A stretch of 64,000 bases of DNA from CALINF01 sp039990395 (GTDB taxonomy: Bacteria; Pseudomonadota; Gammaproteobacteria; Pseudomonadales; Halieaceae). The DNA is taken from contig JBDXFZ010000146.1 of assembly GCA_039990395.1 (NCBI GenBank), forward strand, positions 992,001 to 1,056,000. The letters are read 5' to 3'. Shown here piece after piece: positions 16,294 to 23,785 of the stretch. A program made the position numbers and the translations under genes. The stretch's first letter is position 1, and each line of letters begins with the position of its first letter. The notes under the pieces are model-generated. The model ran no database searches and was not told the DNA's origin. It saw only the letters and a program-made list of their open reading frames with translations.

Positions 16294-16854
16294 ATGACGG
16301 ATTTCGAGTTTCTTTCTGTACTTATTTCTATCGTGATCGGCTTCGGTCTCACCCATCTTCTCTCTGGCTTAGGAAGAGCATTCCACTTTCGCCATATAAA
16401 CAAGATCGACGCTGTCCACATCGCCTGGACAATCACAATATTCTTTGTTCTCGTACTCAATTGGTGGGTATTTCTACTATGGCGAGAAACAGGGATATCG
16501 ACGTTTTCTATGTTTTTCACGATAGTGTTGTGGACTACCAGTATGTATGTTCTGGCACTTGCCCTCTATCCGCCCCACCTACCTGAAGATGTAAACTATC
16601 GAGAGCTGTTTGAGTCAAATCGAAGCTGGTTTCTCTCAACATTCGTTGTTATGTGCTTGCTCGACATTCTCGTTACATCCATGCGGGAAAATGGAATCCC
16701 CGAACTTTTCTATGCAGCATTCGTAGGTCACTATGCATTTATTGGCGCGGTAGGAGTTGTGTTCAGAAACCGAGGCTATGATTTGATAGCTGCCTGGTAC
16801 ATCGTTGTAACAATGGCGCTATGGAGTTTTGGCGTGCGCGGTACGCTAGGATAA
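16294..16854 (+). CDS. Multi-pass membrane array protein
   Basis: 186 residues from ATG 16294, with AGGAG at 16281-16285. Five to six hydrophobic segments. The opening FLSVLISIVIGFGLTHLL followed by LGRAFHFR, then IHIAWTITIF-like and LNWWVFLL, recalls an uncharacterised membrane family I have the impression is common in marine bacteria; no function known. Last gene of the array. Confidence 0.65.
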   Translation: MTDFEFLSVLISIVIGFGLTHLLSGLGRAFHFRHINKIDAVHIAWTITIFFVLVLNWWVFLLWRETGISTFSMFFTIVLWTTSMYVLALALYPPHLPEDVNYRELFESNRSWFLSTFVVMCLLDILVTSMRENGIPELFYAAFVGHYAFIGAVGVVFRNRGYDLIAAWYIVVTMALWSFGVRGTLG

Positions 16855-16889
16855 ATTTCCACACACGAAGAGAAGTTGCAGTACTACAG

Positions 16890-16953
16890 ACGTCCGCTTT
16901 ATCAGCCCCATTAACGCTCGCTTTCGCCTAATAGAAGTCATGGCTATATATGA
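16890..16953 (+). repeat. Array repeat unit 10 (terminal, no gene behind it)
   Basis: CGTCCGCTTTATC is a stub of hairpin I; TTAACGCTCGCTTTCGCCTA then ATAGAAGTCATGG is a degraded hairpin II; a TATATATGA box follows. No plus-strand gene follows: the next gene is on the minus strand. This marks the right end of the array. Confidence 0.6.
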
Positions 16954-16986
16954 AAGCCGATCCCCACAGAACAGCTAAGGGATATT

Positions 16987-17268
16987 TTAGTCGATCACTT
17001 CAACACCCCGCCAAAAGGCAACACGACCTTTGATTTGGCTGGCATCGGGCTTCGGCTGCTCGTAATACCAAGCTGCATTGTCGTTGGTATCGCCGGCCAC
17101 AACGATAGAGTAGTAGTTCGCAATGCCTTTCCAGGGGCACGAGCTAGTGTGGTCGGTCTTTTCAAAATGCTCCGTCACAATCGAACCCAGCGGGAAGTAA
17201 TGATTGCCTTCTACAACGACGGTGTCGTTTGATTCTGCGATAGTGACGCCTTGCCACACTGCTTTCAT
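16987..17268 (-). CDS. DUF427 domain protein
   Basis: 93 residues. Matches the single-domain DUF427 family: KAVWQGVTIAES at the N-terminus, EGNHYFPLGSI, the conserved TSSCPWKGIANYYS core, AAWYYEQPKPDA, and VAFWRGVEV at the end. The biochemical role of the family is not established. Start ATG 17268. Lies between the array and tRNA-Sec. Confidence 0.9.
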   Translation of the reverse strand: MKAVWQGVTIAESNDTVVVEGNHYFPLGSIVTEHFEKTDHTSSCPWKGIANYYSIVVAGDTNDNAAWYYEQPKPDASQIKGRVAFWRGVEVID

Positions 17269-17392
17269 GTTACCTGCCTTTGCTGCTGTGATAATAAGAA
17301 TGCTTACGTGGGCAACAGTGTGTCAGATCTATCGTTAGTTTAGGGGGTAGCGGAATGTGCGCATTGGTGCGCAGCAATACTAAGATCAAAAA

Positions 17393-17486
17393 TGGCGGAA
17401 GAGGTAGGAGTCGAACCCACCAGGCACCTTATCAGCGCCTCACTGGTGTTGAAGACCAGGTACCCCACCGGGGGTATCGCTCTTCC
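17393..17486 (-). tRNA. selC: tRNA-Sec (anticodon UCA)
   Basis: Selenocysteine tRNA read on the minus strand, 94 bases with an encoded CCA. The seven-base loop CTTCAAC between CTGGT and ACCAG gives anticodon UCA. The six-pair D stem TACCCC/GGGGTA with a four-base loop and the long variable arm AGGCGC/GTGCCT are hallmarks of tRNA-Sec. Acceptor GGAAGAG pairs with CTCTTCC (seven pairs) and the T stem GTGGG/CCTAC has five, for 12 in total instead of the 13 usual in bacteria. It follows selB by 11 bases on the same strand. Confidence 0.94.
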
Positions 17487-17497
17487 GTGTGCGGAGT

Positions 17498-19423
17498 TTA
17501 GCGGTTGAATAGCTGTGCGGGAAGTTCTGCGTTCAAAACCACCCGCTCATTATCGCGCCGTGCCGTATACCGTATGCCATCAAAGTACTCCAATATCTCG
17601 ACAGTTAGGTTACGTCCTGTATCGAACAGGTTCTTCATGGTAACCACAGTGATCGGTGATTCCGACTCCTGAGCCGCGTTTAGCTGCATTGCCAGGTTAT
17701 AGAGCTGCTCTGGCAAGGCGTAACGCCTGGGAGATAACTTATGCACATTATGTCGCCTCTCAGCAGACTTCATAATCTTTTCTACAACGTCTTGCTCGAT
17801 GCCCAGTTGCTCGGAAATCTGCGACAGCAGGGGGATGCGATTGCCACATCGTCGCAGCAGTTGCTGTACTTGTTGCCAGTGCGCGCCTGATAGCGCATCA
17901 ACGGCTGGCTTGAAAGAAGGGCGACTAATCCGACCTTCGTTCAGTACTAGTTCTTTCTTCTGCAGCTGGTCAGTTATCACTGCCATAAGGAGTGTTGGCT
18001 CAATGCGCTGTACCAGCGCAGATTGGACATCGCCAACCTTAATGCCCGCCAATTCAGGATTACTGGCATGCCACTTTTCGATAACTGCCATCACCTCTTT
18101 CCGAGTATTGCGCCAGCGTTCTACGCTGGCCATCCAGTGCACGCCTTCTGCACTGAAAGGGCGGCCCGCAGCAACTAGCAGGTCGCCAATGTCTTCTGGC
18201 AGCAGGTTACAGCTTTGGCCGAACCGGTCTAGGTTCACGAGTTGGTGCTGCGCCATGAGCTCCGACAATGCCTGAGTAACCGATGCTGCCGCCATAGCGT
18301 TGAGATAGTTCATGCGCTGGGGTTGTGGTTTGCCATATTTTTGAGCGGCAGGATCGAGGACCTTGCCTCCACCAAGGATGACATCCTCTGCGTAGTCGCG
18401 CAGCAAGAAGCGCTCGCCTCGATATGACGCCACATCCTGCTCAAGCTGTAGCTGCGCGAAGCATATATCTCCCGGCTGAAGTCGTTTACCTGTTTGATCT
18501 GGGTTTAAAAATGCGATGCGCCCCGCAATCCGCTTGGCGCCAATGTGTAGTTTTATAGGCGCGTAATGTTTTAGCGCGAATGGTGCACTGGCAAGCATTG
18601 AGAAAGTGACATCCAGCTGTCTAGTTGCTGGCCCTGCGCCAGGCTGCACCAACCAATCACCTTTTTCAATTGAACTAGTATCTATCTTTCCTACCAGATT
18701 TAGCGCGCAACGTTGTCCCGCCATTGCTGTCTCGCTTTCTTGATCGTGTACTCGAATACCTCGAACACGAACGTTTAAATCTTGTGGGAGCAGTGTGAGC
18801 GAATCGCCTACGCTGATGCGGCCCGCTGCTACGGTACCAGTCACGATGAGTCCTGCGCCCTTAGCCGAAAACGCACGATCTATAGAGAGACGAAAGCAAC
18901 CCGTGGCAGAGTGAGCCTCTACCTTGTCTGCACGCGCCAGAAGCTCGTTCCTGAGTGCATCAATGCCTGAACCATCCACACTGGAAACAGAAAACGGGGG
19001 AGGGTTTGCCCACGGGCGCCCCGCGAACGTCGCGGAAAGATCTTGGGTTAGTTGAGCCAGCCGCTTGCTATCAACCCGGTCTATCTTGCTGATAACAACC
19101 ATCAGGTCGTTTACGCCGAGCAACTCAAGTACGTCCAAATGCTCATGGGTTTGAGGCATTGGGCCATCATCTGCGGCAACTACGAGCAGCCCGGTATCGA
19201 TACCGCTGATACCGGCAATCATGTTGTTCATGAACCGTTGATGCCCTGGCACATCGATAAAACCCAGTGGCAACTTGCCAGAGCGTGGGAGGTAAGCAAA
19301 GCCTGTGGTAATCGACAGGCCTCTGCGTTGCTCCTCTTCCAGCCGGTCCGTTTCTACGCCGGTTAACTGCTTGATGAGAGAGGTTTTACCGTGGTCTACA
19401 TGACCTGCGGTGGCAATGATCAC
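17498..19423 (-). CDS. selB: Selenocysteine-specific elongation factor SelB
   Basis: 641 residues. Translation GTPase that carries Sec-tRNA to UGA codons marked by a SECIS hairpin. G1 GHVDHGKT, G3 DVPGHQRF, and G4 SKID lie in the first 120 residues; EF-Tu-like domains 2 and 3 follow, and the C-terminal 250 residues contain the winged-helix repeats that bind the SECIS RNA. Starts with GTG 19423, overlapping the selA stop in a GTGA junction, so the two are translationally coupled. Confidence 0.96.
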   Translation of the reverse strand: MIIATAGHVDHGKTSLIKQLTGVETDRLEEEQRRGLSITTGFAYLPRSGKLPLGFIDVPGHQRFMNNMIAGISGIDTGLLVVAADDGPMPQTHEHLDVLELLGVNDLMVVISKIDRVDSKRLAQLTQDLSATFAGRPWANPPPFSVSSVDGSGIDALRNELLARADKVEAHSATGCFRLSIDRAFSAKGAGLIVTGTVAAGRISVGDSLTLLPQDLNVRVRGIRVHDQESETAMAGQRCALNLVGKIDTSSIEKGDWLVQPGAGPATRQLDVTFSMLASAPFALKHYAPIKLHIGAKRIAGRIAFLNPDQTGKRLQPGDICFAQLQLEQDVASYRGERFLLRDYAEDVILGGGKVLDPAAQKYGKPQPQRMNYLNAMAAASVTQALSELMAQHQLVNLDRFGQSCNLLPEDIGDLLVAAGRPFSAEGVHWMASVERWRNTRKEVMAVIEKWHASNPELAGIKVGDVQSALVQRIEPTLLMAVITDQLQKKELVLNEGRISRPSFKPAVDALSGAHWQQVQQLLRRCGNRIPLLSQISEQLGIEQDVVEKIMKSAERRHNVHKLSPRRYALPEQLYNLAMQLNAAQESESPITVVTMKNLFDTGRNLTVEILEYFDGIRYTARRDNERVVLNAELPAQLFNR

Positions 19424-20832
19424 AGGCGCAATGTACCCAGCTGCTCAACAAACAACGCCTGTTGATTCTCTTCAAGGCAACGGAGGTCCAGCCATAGCGC
19501 GCCTTTGTACAACCGCCCGACAACCGGTAGTGGCAGTTTGCGCAGGGTATCTGCCAAATCGCGTAAATCCTTGTCTTGCCCAGAGTTTGCAATAATTTGC
19601 AAAGCAGCGCTTGGGAGGGTCTCAACCGGTAGCGAACCACTACCGATCTGGCTGAGGCAGTCTACGACAGACACGTCATAGTGAGGCTTAAGAGCAGCAC
19701 TCACTGCGGGAAGCAGAGCCTGCGCCTGCTTGTGAATCTCTGTGCGTGAACGAGTCAGCAGCCGCAACGTGGGTAGATGCTGGCTAAGTGTTTGTGGATC
19801 GCGATAGAGCTTGAGTACCTCTGCCAGCGCCGCCAGTGTCATCTTATCCAATCGCAGCGCACGCTTGAGAGGGTTGCGCTTGATCTGCGCAATCAGGTCG
19901 GCTCGACCCGCAATCAGGCCTGCTTGCGGGCCGCCAAGCAGTTTGTCGCCACTGAAGGTAATGAGGTCAGCACCGCTCGCCAGCGATTGTGCCGCAGTAG
20001 GTTCGTCGGGCAGCCCCAAGGCGCTGAAGTTGACCAGGTTGCCGCTGCCAAGATCATGCACAAAGGGAAGCTTGTGCTCGCTGGCTAGCGCTGCGAGCTC
20101 TTTCTCTTCTACATCAGAGGTGAAGCCTTCCACCCGATAATTACTGGTATGGACCTTCATTAGCAAGGCTGTGTCGGGGCCAATAGCGTCGCGAAAATCA
20201 TACAAATGTGTACGGTTGGTTGCGCCTACCTCTACCAGCGTGCAGCCAGCACGGGTCATCACTTCCGGGATACGAAACGAACCGCCGATTTCCACGAGTT
20301 CACCGCGCGATACGGGTACCTCCTTGTGCATGGCCAGAGTATTGAGCACTAGCAATACCGCTGCAGCATTGTTGTTAACCGCGGTGGCGGCTTCTGCGCC
20401 CGTCACTTCACAGACGAGTGCTTCTACATGCGATTCACGATCACCGCGCTTGCCCGTGTCTAAATCAAACTCGAGGTTACTGGGAGCGCTTGCGACCTTA
20501 ACAACCGCCTCAATCGCAGCCTCAGGCAGGTTCGCTCGCCCCAGATTGGTGTGCAGTACTGTGCCACTAAGATTAAGGACAGCGGTTAAACTTGGTTGGT
20601 TCTGGGTCGTAAGCTTCATGTTCACCATTCGCCGAATAGCGTCGAGTGACATATCAGGTGTTTTTCCTGACGCAATATCGGCCCGCAGCGCTGCAGTAGC
20701 GTCTCTTAGTGCCTTGGTAACAGGCGCGTGGCCCCACTGATCCAGTTCATCTCCCATCGCCTGAAGCAGCGCGTCGATAGAGGGAAGCTGGCGATAGTCA
20801 TAAGATGATGCAGCGGCAGTCTGGTCGGTCAT
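19420..20832 (-). CDS. selA: L-seryl-tRNA(Sec) selenium transferase SelA
   Basis: 470 residues from ATG 20832 (an upstream TTG at 20886 is less likely). PLP-dependent enzyme that converts Ser-tRNA-Sec to Sec-tRNA-Sec using selenophosphate. The PLP lysine lies in FSGDKLLGGPQAG; HTNLGRA and VNNNAAAVLL are other SelA signatures. First gene of selA-selB-tRNA-Sec and divergent from the operon holding its probable client, the UGSC selenoprotein. selD is not in the window. Confidence 0.96.
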   Translation of the reverse strand: MTDQTAAASSYDYRQLPSIDALLQAMGDELDQWGHAPVTKALRDATAALRADIASGKTPDMSLDAIRRMVNMKLTTQNQPSLTAVLNLSGTVLHTNLGRANLPEAAIEAVVKVASAPSNLEFDLDTGKRGDRESHVEALVCEVTGAEAATAVNNNAAAVLLVLNTLAMHKEVPVSRGELVEIGGSFRIPEVMTRAGCTLVEVGATNRTHLYDFRDAIGPDTALLMKVHTSNYRVEGFTSDVEEKELAALASEHKLPFVHDLGSGNLVNFSALGLPDEPTAAQSLASGADLITFSGDKLLGGPQAGLIAGRADLIAQIKRNPLKRALRLDKMTLAALAEVLKLYRDPQTLSQHLPTLRLLTRSRTEIHKQAQALLPAVSAALKPHYDVSVVDCLSQIGSGSLPVETLPSAALQIIANSGQDKDLRDLADTLRKLPLPVVGRLYKGALWLDLRCLEENQQALFVEQLGTLRL

Positions 20833-20929
20833 ACTTGTGGATACCTGGCCAATTGGCTTAACGGATGACGGTTGGTAGCGCGTCAACTACACTGACGCGA
20901 TTGTACAATTATTTTCACGATAGGGTGCC

Positions 20930-22369
20930 ATGACCAATACTCATACAAACTATATCGTCGTTGTAAAACGCGACTGCCCCACTTGCGTTCTGGTTGAGCC
21001 AGTTTTGGCTCAGTTACAGTCTGGGGGCTGCAAGTTGCAGGTGTGGAGCCAAGATGATCCTTCTTTCCCCGAGACTGTTACCGATGTTGGCGATGACAGC
21101 AACTTGGAACAGTCATGGGTACTAAAGATAGAGACAGTACCCACCGTTATTCGAATGGAGCAGGGTGCTGAGACTGAGCGCACGGTTGGATGGGATCGAA
21201 GCGAGTGGCAGAGGCTTTTTGAGCAAGATCAGTTGGCGGCGGAGCTGCCCGATTTTCGGCCAGGCTGTGGTTCTAAGAGCGTAGAGCCAGGTATGCCAGA
21301 GAAACTCGCTCTCAGATTTGGCGACATTAACCTGCAGTCACGGGAAATCGTGGTTGGGGAAATGGAAGACCCAATGGAGTCCTGCTTTGAACGCGGCTGG
21401 AGTGATGGCCTACCGGTAGTGCCGCCCACTCAGCTCAGGGTGGTAAGAATGCTCGCCGGCACCAACCGTGATCCAGCTGAGGTGTTGGGCCACGTGCCAC
21501 CAGACCTACAGCCCTGCACAGTAGAGAAGGTTGCCATTAACGCTGTAATGGCTGGGTGTAAGCCTGAGTACCTCCCGGTGGTGATAGCTGCAGTGGAGGC
21601 GTGCCTTATTGATGAATTTTGCATGCACGGCCTGCTCGCTACCACCTGGTTTTCGGGCCCGATGGTAATCGTTAACGGGCCGATTGCCCGAGCCATTGGA
21701 ATGAACAGCGGAGGCAATGCGCTGGGGCAGGGTAATCGCGCCAATGCCACCATAGGCAGGGCCTTGCAACTGGTTATCCGCAATGTGGGTGGTGGTAAAC
21801 CCGGTGGTGTCGATCGGGCTACGCTGGGGAATCCGGGCAAATACACCTTCTGTTTTGCTGAGAACGAAGAAAATTCCTGCTGGGAGTCACTTGCCGTGCA
21901 GCGGGGCTTTAGTCCGGAGCAATCCACTGTCACCCTATTTGCGGCAGACGGCGTACAAGGTATTGCCGATCAAAAATCACGAGACCCAGAGTCCCTGTGC
22001 CATTCCCTGGCGGCAAGCCTGCTTGCCGTGGGCCATCAAAAGTTCGCCATGCACAGTGATGCGTTTGTGATTCTTGTGCCTGAGCATCAGCGCATATTCG
22101 CCGAGGCAGGCTGGAGTAAGCAGAAAGTAATTGATACTCTCATGGAGTTCACGACACGCCCCGGCAGCGAATTGGTGCCTGGCGTTGGTGGTATAGCCGA
22201 AGGCATGCCAGAGTTTGTGAAGGATATGGAGCTACCCAAGTTCAAACCCGGCGGCCTGAACATTGTGCACACCGGTGGTACTGCAGGCCTGTTTTCAGCC
22301 ATTGTTCCCGGCTGGTTGGCCAGCGGCGACATGGGGAGTTCACCCGTAAGCAAGGAGATTGTTATATGA
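20930..22369 (+). CDS. Thioredoxin-domain protein, partner of the UGSC selenoprotein
   Basis: 479 residues. Residues 1-90 are a thioredoxin-like domain with a CPTC redox pair (Cys16, Cys19) in KRDCPTCVLVEPV and the cis-Pro region ETVPTV. Residues from about 130 form a large second domain with ESCFERGWSDGLPVVPPT, WFSGPMVIVNGP, GMNSGGNALGQGNRANATIGRA and GGTAGLFSA; several Cys are present. I know this arrangement as the protein that accompanies UGSC-family (seleno)proteins; its reaction is not established. The ATGA overlap with the next gene (22366) shows a tight operon. Divergent from selA. Confidence 0.75.
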   Translation: MTNTHTNYIVVVKRDCPTCVLVEPVLAQLQSGGCKLQVWSQDDPSFPETVTDVGDDSNLEQSWVLKIETVPTVIRMEQGAETERTVGWDRSEWQRLFEQDQLAAELPDFRPGCGSKSVEPGMPEKLALRFGDINLQSREIVVGEMEDPMESCFERGWSDGLPVVPPTQLRVVRMLAGTNRDPAEVLGHVPPDLQPCTVEKVAINAVMAGCKPEYLPVVIAAVEACLIDEFCMHGLLATTWFSGPMVIVNGPIARAIGMNSGGNALGQGNRANATIGRALQLVIRNVGGGKPGGVDRATLGNPGKYTFCFAENEENSCWESLAVQRGFSPEQSTVTLFAADGVQGIADQKSRDPESLCHSLAASLLAVGHQKFAMHSDAFVILVPEHQRIFAEAGWSKQKVIDTLMEFTTRPGSELVPGVGGIAEGMPEFVKDMELPKFKPGGLNIVHTGGTAGLFSAIVPGWLASGDMGSSPVSKEIVI

Positions 22370-22893
22370 CAGAAGTATTTCTGGATCCGACGGCAGAGTT
22401 AAGCGCAGCAAGCAAAGCAATATTGCCGCGACTGGCCTCGCTTGAGGGAAAAACGATAGGGTTGCTCGATATCAACAAGCCACGCGGTGACGTGTTGCTT
22501 GATCGGCTCGAGCAATTGTTCGCTGCGGAAGGCGTAAGTGTGCGGCGCTATGCGAAGCCCACGATGACGCGTGTTGCACCATTAGAAACCAAGCAACAGA
22601 TAGCGATGGAGTGTGACGCGGTAGTTGAAGCCCTGGCTGACTGAGGCTCCTGCACGTCGTGCAGTTTGCATGACATTATGGACCTTGAAGGTCGCGGGAT
22701 ACCCGGTGGTTACATCTTGACTGAACAATTTCGAGAGGCTGATCTGGCGCAAGCAAAGTCACTGGGTTTTGCAGCAAACAAAGTGTTTGTGGAACACCCC
22801 ATTCAGGACAGGACAGATGCCGAGATGGGCGTTATAGCCGAGCGTGCGTTTGAGGCCGTGAAGGCGATGATTGTGGAGCCCGCGGCAGGCTGA
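22366..22893 (+). CDS. UGSC-family selenoprotein (Sec at the in-frame UGA 22642-22644)
   Basis: 175 residues if the UGA at codon 93 is read as selenocysteine. The codons around it give EALAD-U-GSCTSCSLHDI, which is the UGSC motif of the named family, followed without a break by an 83-codon reading frame in the same phase ending at TGA 22891. Conventional calling would give two pieces (22366-22644 and a second from about 22666). A hairpin lies just after the UGA, and selA, selB and tRNA-Sec are next door. The second Cys pair (CxxC within GSCTSC) suggests a redox role; the substrate is unknown. Translationally coupled to the thioredoxin-domain gene. Confidence 0.9.
22650..22664 (+). promoter_or_regulatory. 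Candidate bacterial SECIS hairpin
   Basis: CTGCAC and GTGCAG form a perfect six-pair stem with loop GTC (GU in the loop, as SelB-binding SECIS loops have). It begins five bases after the UGA at 22642-22644, closer and with a smaller loop than in the E. coli fdhF element. The codons are also constrained by the GSCTSCS protein motif. Confidence 0.65.
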
Positions 22894-22919
22894 CGTATTG
22901 CCCCCGGGTATTGCTGCTT

Positions 22920-22950
22920 CATTGACTAGCGAATGAGTCGCTAGTCAATG
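22920..22950. terminator. Perfect 13-bp inverted repeat
   Basis: CATTGACTAGCGA (22920-22932) and TCGCTAGTCAATG (22938-22950) form a 13-pair stem with a five-base loop, between the end of the selenoprotein gene and the convergent GNAT gene. No T-run follows on either strand, so termination is plausible by position only; it could also be a protein-binding dyad. Confidence 0.5.
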
Positions 22951-23064
22951 GGCTATAAAACAGGGCAGGGTAGTGCGCTATCCTGCGATTTTAGCCTTCC
23001 TATGGCTTCCTTTACCAACATTAGCCCGCTCAAAGGTGAATACTCCAGATTGCGCCTCGTAGCT

Positions 23065-23694
23065 CTATTTACCTGCTAGCTCGGATCGGCGCTCAATCCA
23101 ATCCTGTTTAGTCATCTCCCAGTACCTCGAAGGCCGCGTTCCACCATCGGGGAGAGCACTTTCGATCTCTCCAACATAGTTAAACCCGATGCGCTCAAGC
23201 AAACGAGCGGTGCGGATATTGTCTAGCGCCGCTGTTTCGCAGATGAGATCTACACCCAAGTAGTCGAACAGCCAGTTAAACGTAGTGACAGCGCCAGCGC
23301 CGCCTTGGCCTGAGTTCTGCCTGTCACTCCTGATCGCGCCGCCAAGCTCACAAGCGGCCCACTGTGGCCACACTTGAACATCGTAGTAGCCCGCCGCTCT
23401 CCCATTGTCGTCCACATTAACCATCAACAGTCCTTCCCCCAGTTGCTGTTCTGTCTGATGTTTGCTGATAAATTCTGCGACTGTCTCCTGATTGATGACC
23501 GTAGGAAGCGTATAAATGGGCGCAGAAAGGCTAGGGTCCGAGAAAAGGTCTGTTAGTCGAGAGATATCATCATTTGTTACGACCCGCGACAGCTGTGGAA
23601 TACCGGTACACGCTTTTACCGCGTTACGGATTATCCGTTGGCGTTCTTGGCTCGCCTTGTTTCTTGTTTTGGGTATTGAGCTTTGCGGGGTCAT
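23065..23694 (-). CDS. GNAT-family acetyltransferase
   Basis: 209 residues from ATG 23694 (a TTG 12 bases earlier is weaker). The central part has the GNAT acetyl-CoA fold: GGAIRSDRQNSGQGGAG in the pyrophosphate loop region and NIRTARLLERIGFNYVGE near the C-terminus, the hallmark of RimJ/RimL-type N-acetyltransferases. The N-terminal 60 residues resemble no domain I know. Substrate unknown. Confidence 0.8.
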   Translation of the reverse strand: MTPQSSIPKTRNKASQERQRIIRNAVKACTGIPQLSRVVTNDDISRLTDLFSDPSLSAPIYTLPTVINQETVAEFISKHQTEQQLGEGLLMVNVDDNGRAAGYYDVQVWPQWAACELGGAIRSDRQNSGQGGAGAVTTFNWLFDYLGVDLICETAALDNIRTARLLERIGFNYVGEIESALPDGGTRPSRYWEMTKQDWIERRSELAGK

Positions 23695-23785
23695 TATTCG
23701 GGTCAATACCTTCGCCTGTTTGCTAGGCCAGTGTTTTCGCTAACTTGTATTTGAGAGGGAAACCAGTAGTTCAAAAGCGGCTCGC

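Larger units (their letters stand above)
9743..16953 (+). other. Cassette array: small genes separated by a structured repeat
   Basis: About nine small plus-strand genes alternate with copies of a roughly 70-115-base repeat, listed separately as units 0-10. All copies are in one orientation. The typical unit has hairpin I (CCGCT...AGCGG, then ACATTACC), a spacer of 20-30 bases containing GGCCGAATCAGGCC-like sequence, and hairpin II (CTAACGTCCGCT...AGCGGAC), then a -10-like box (TATCCT, TATATT, TATGAT) and a start codon 40-90 bases on. Hairpin II is close to the reverse complement of hairpin I, so the whole unit is a long imperfect palindrome. No integrase, transposase or reverse transcriptase is present. 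The region is more AT-rich than its surroundings. It resembles an integron cassette array in layout but not in repeat sequence. Confidence 0.75.

Noticed and set aside
9743..16953. A CRISPR array
   Set aside because: Repeats are long, variable and spaced by 300-900 bases of coding sequence, not by short uniform spacers; no cas genes.
9743..16953. An insertion sequence or transposon
   Set aside because: No transposase, no terminal repeats or target duplication seen at the edges.
20171..20740. A 189-residue open frame antisense to selA
   Set aside because: Shadow of SelA; Ser-rich, no motif.
22366..22644. A truncated gene or pseudogene ended by TGA
   Set aside because: The frame continues for 83 codons and the TGA is at the U of a UGSC motif beside the Sec machinery; read as a selenoprotein instead.
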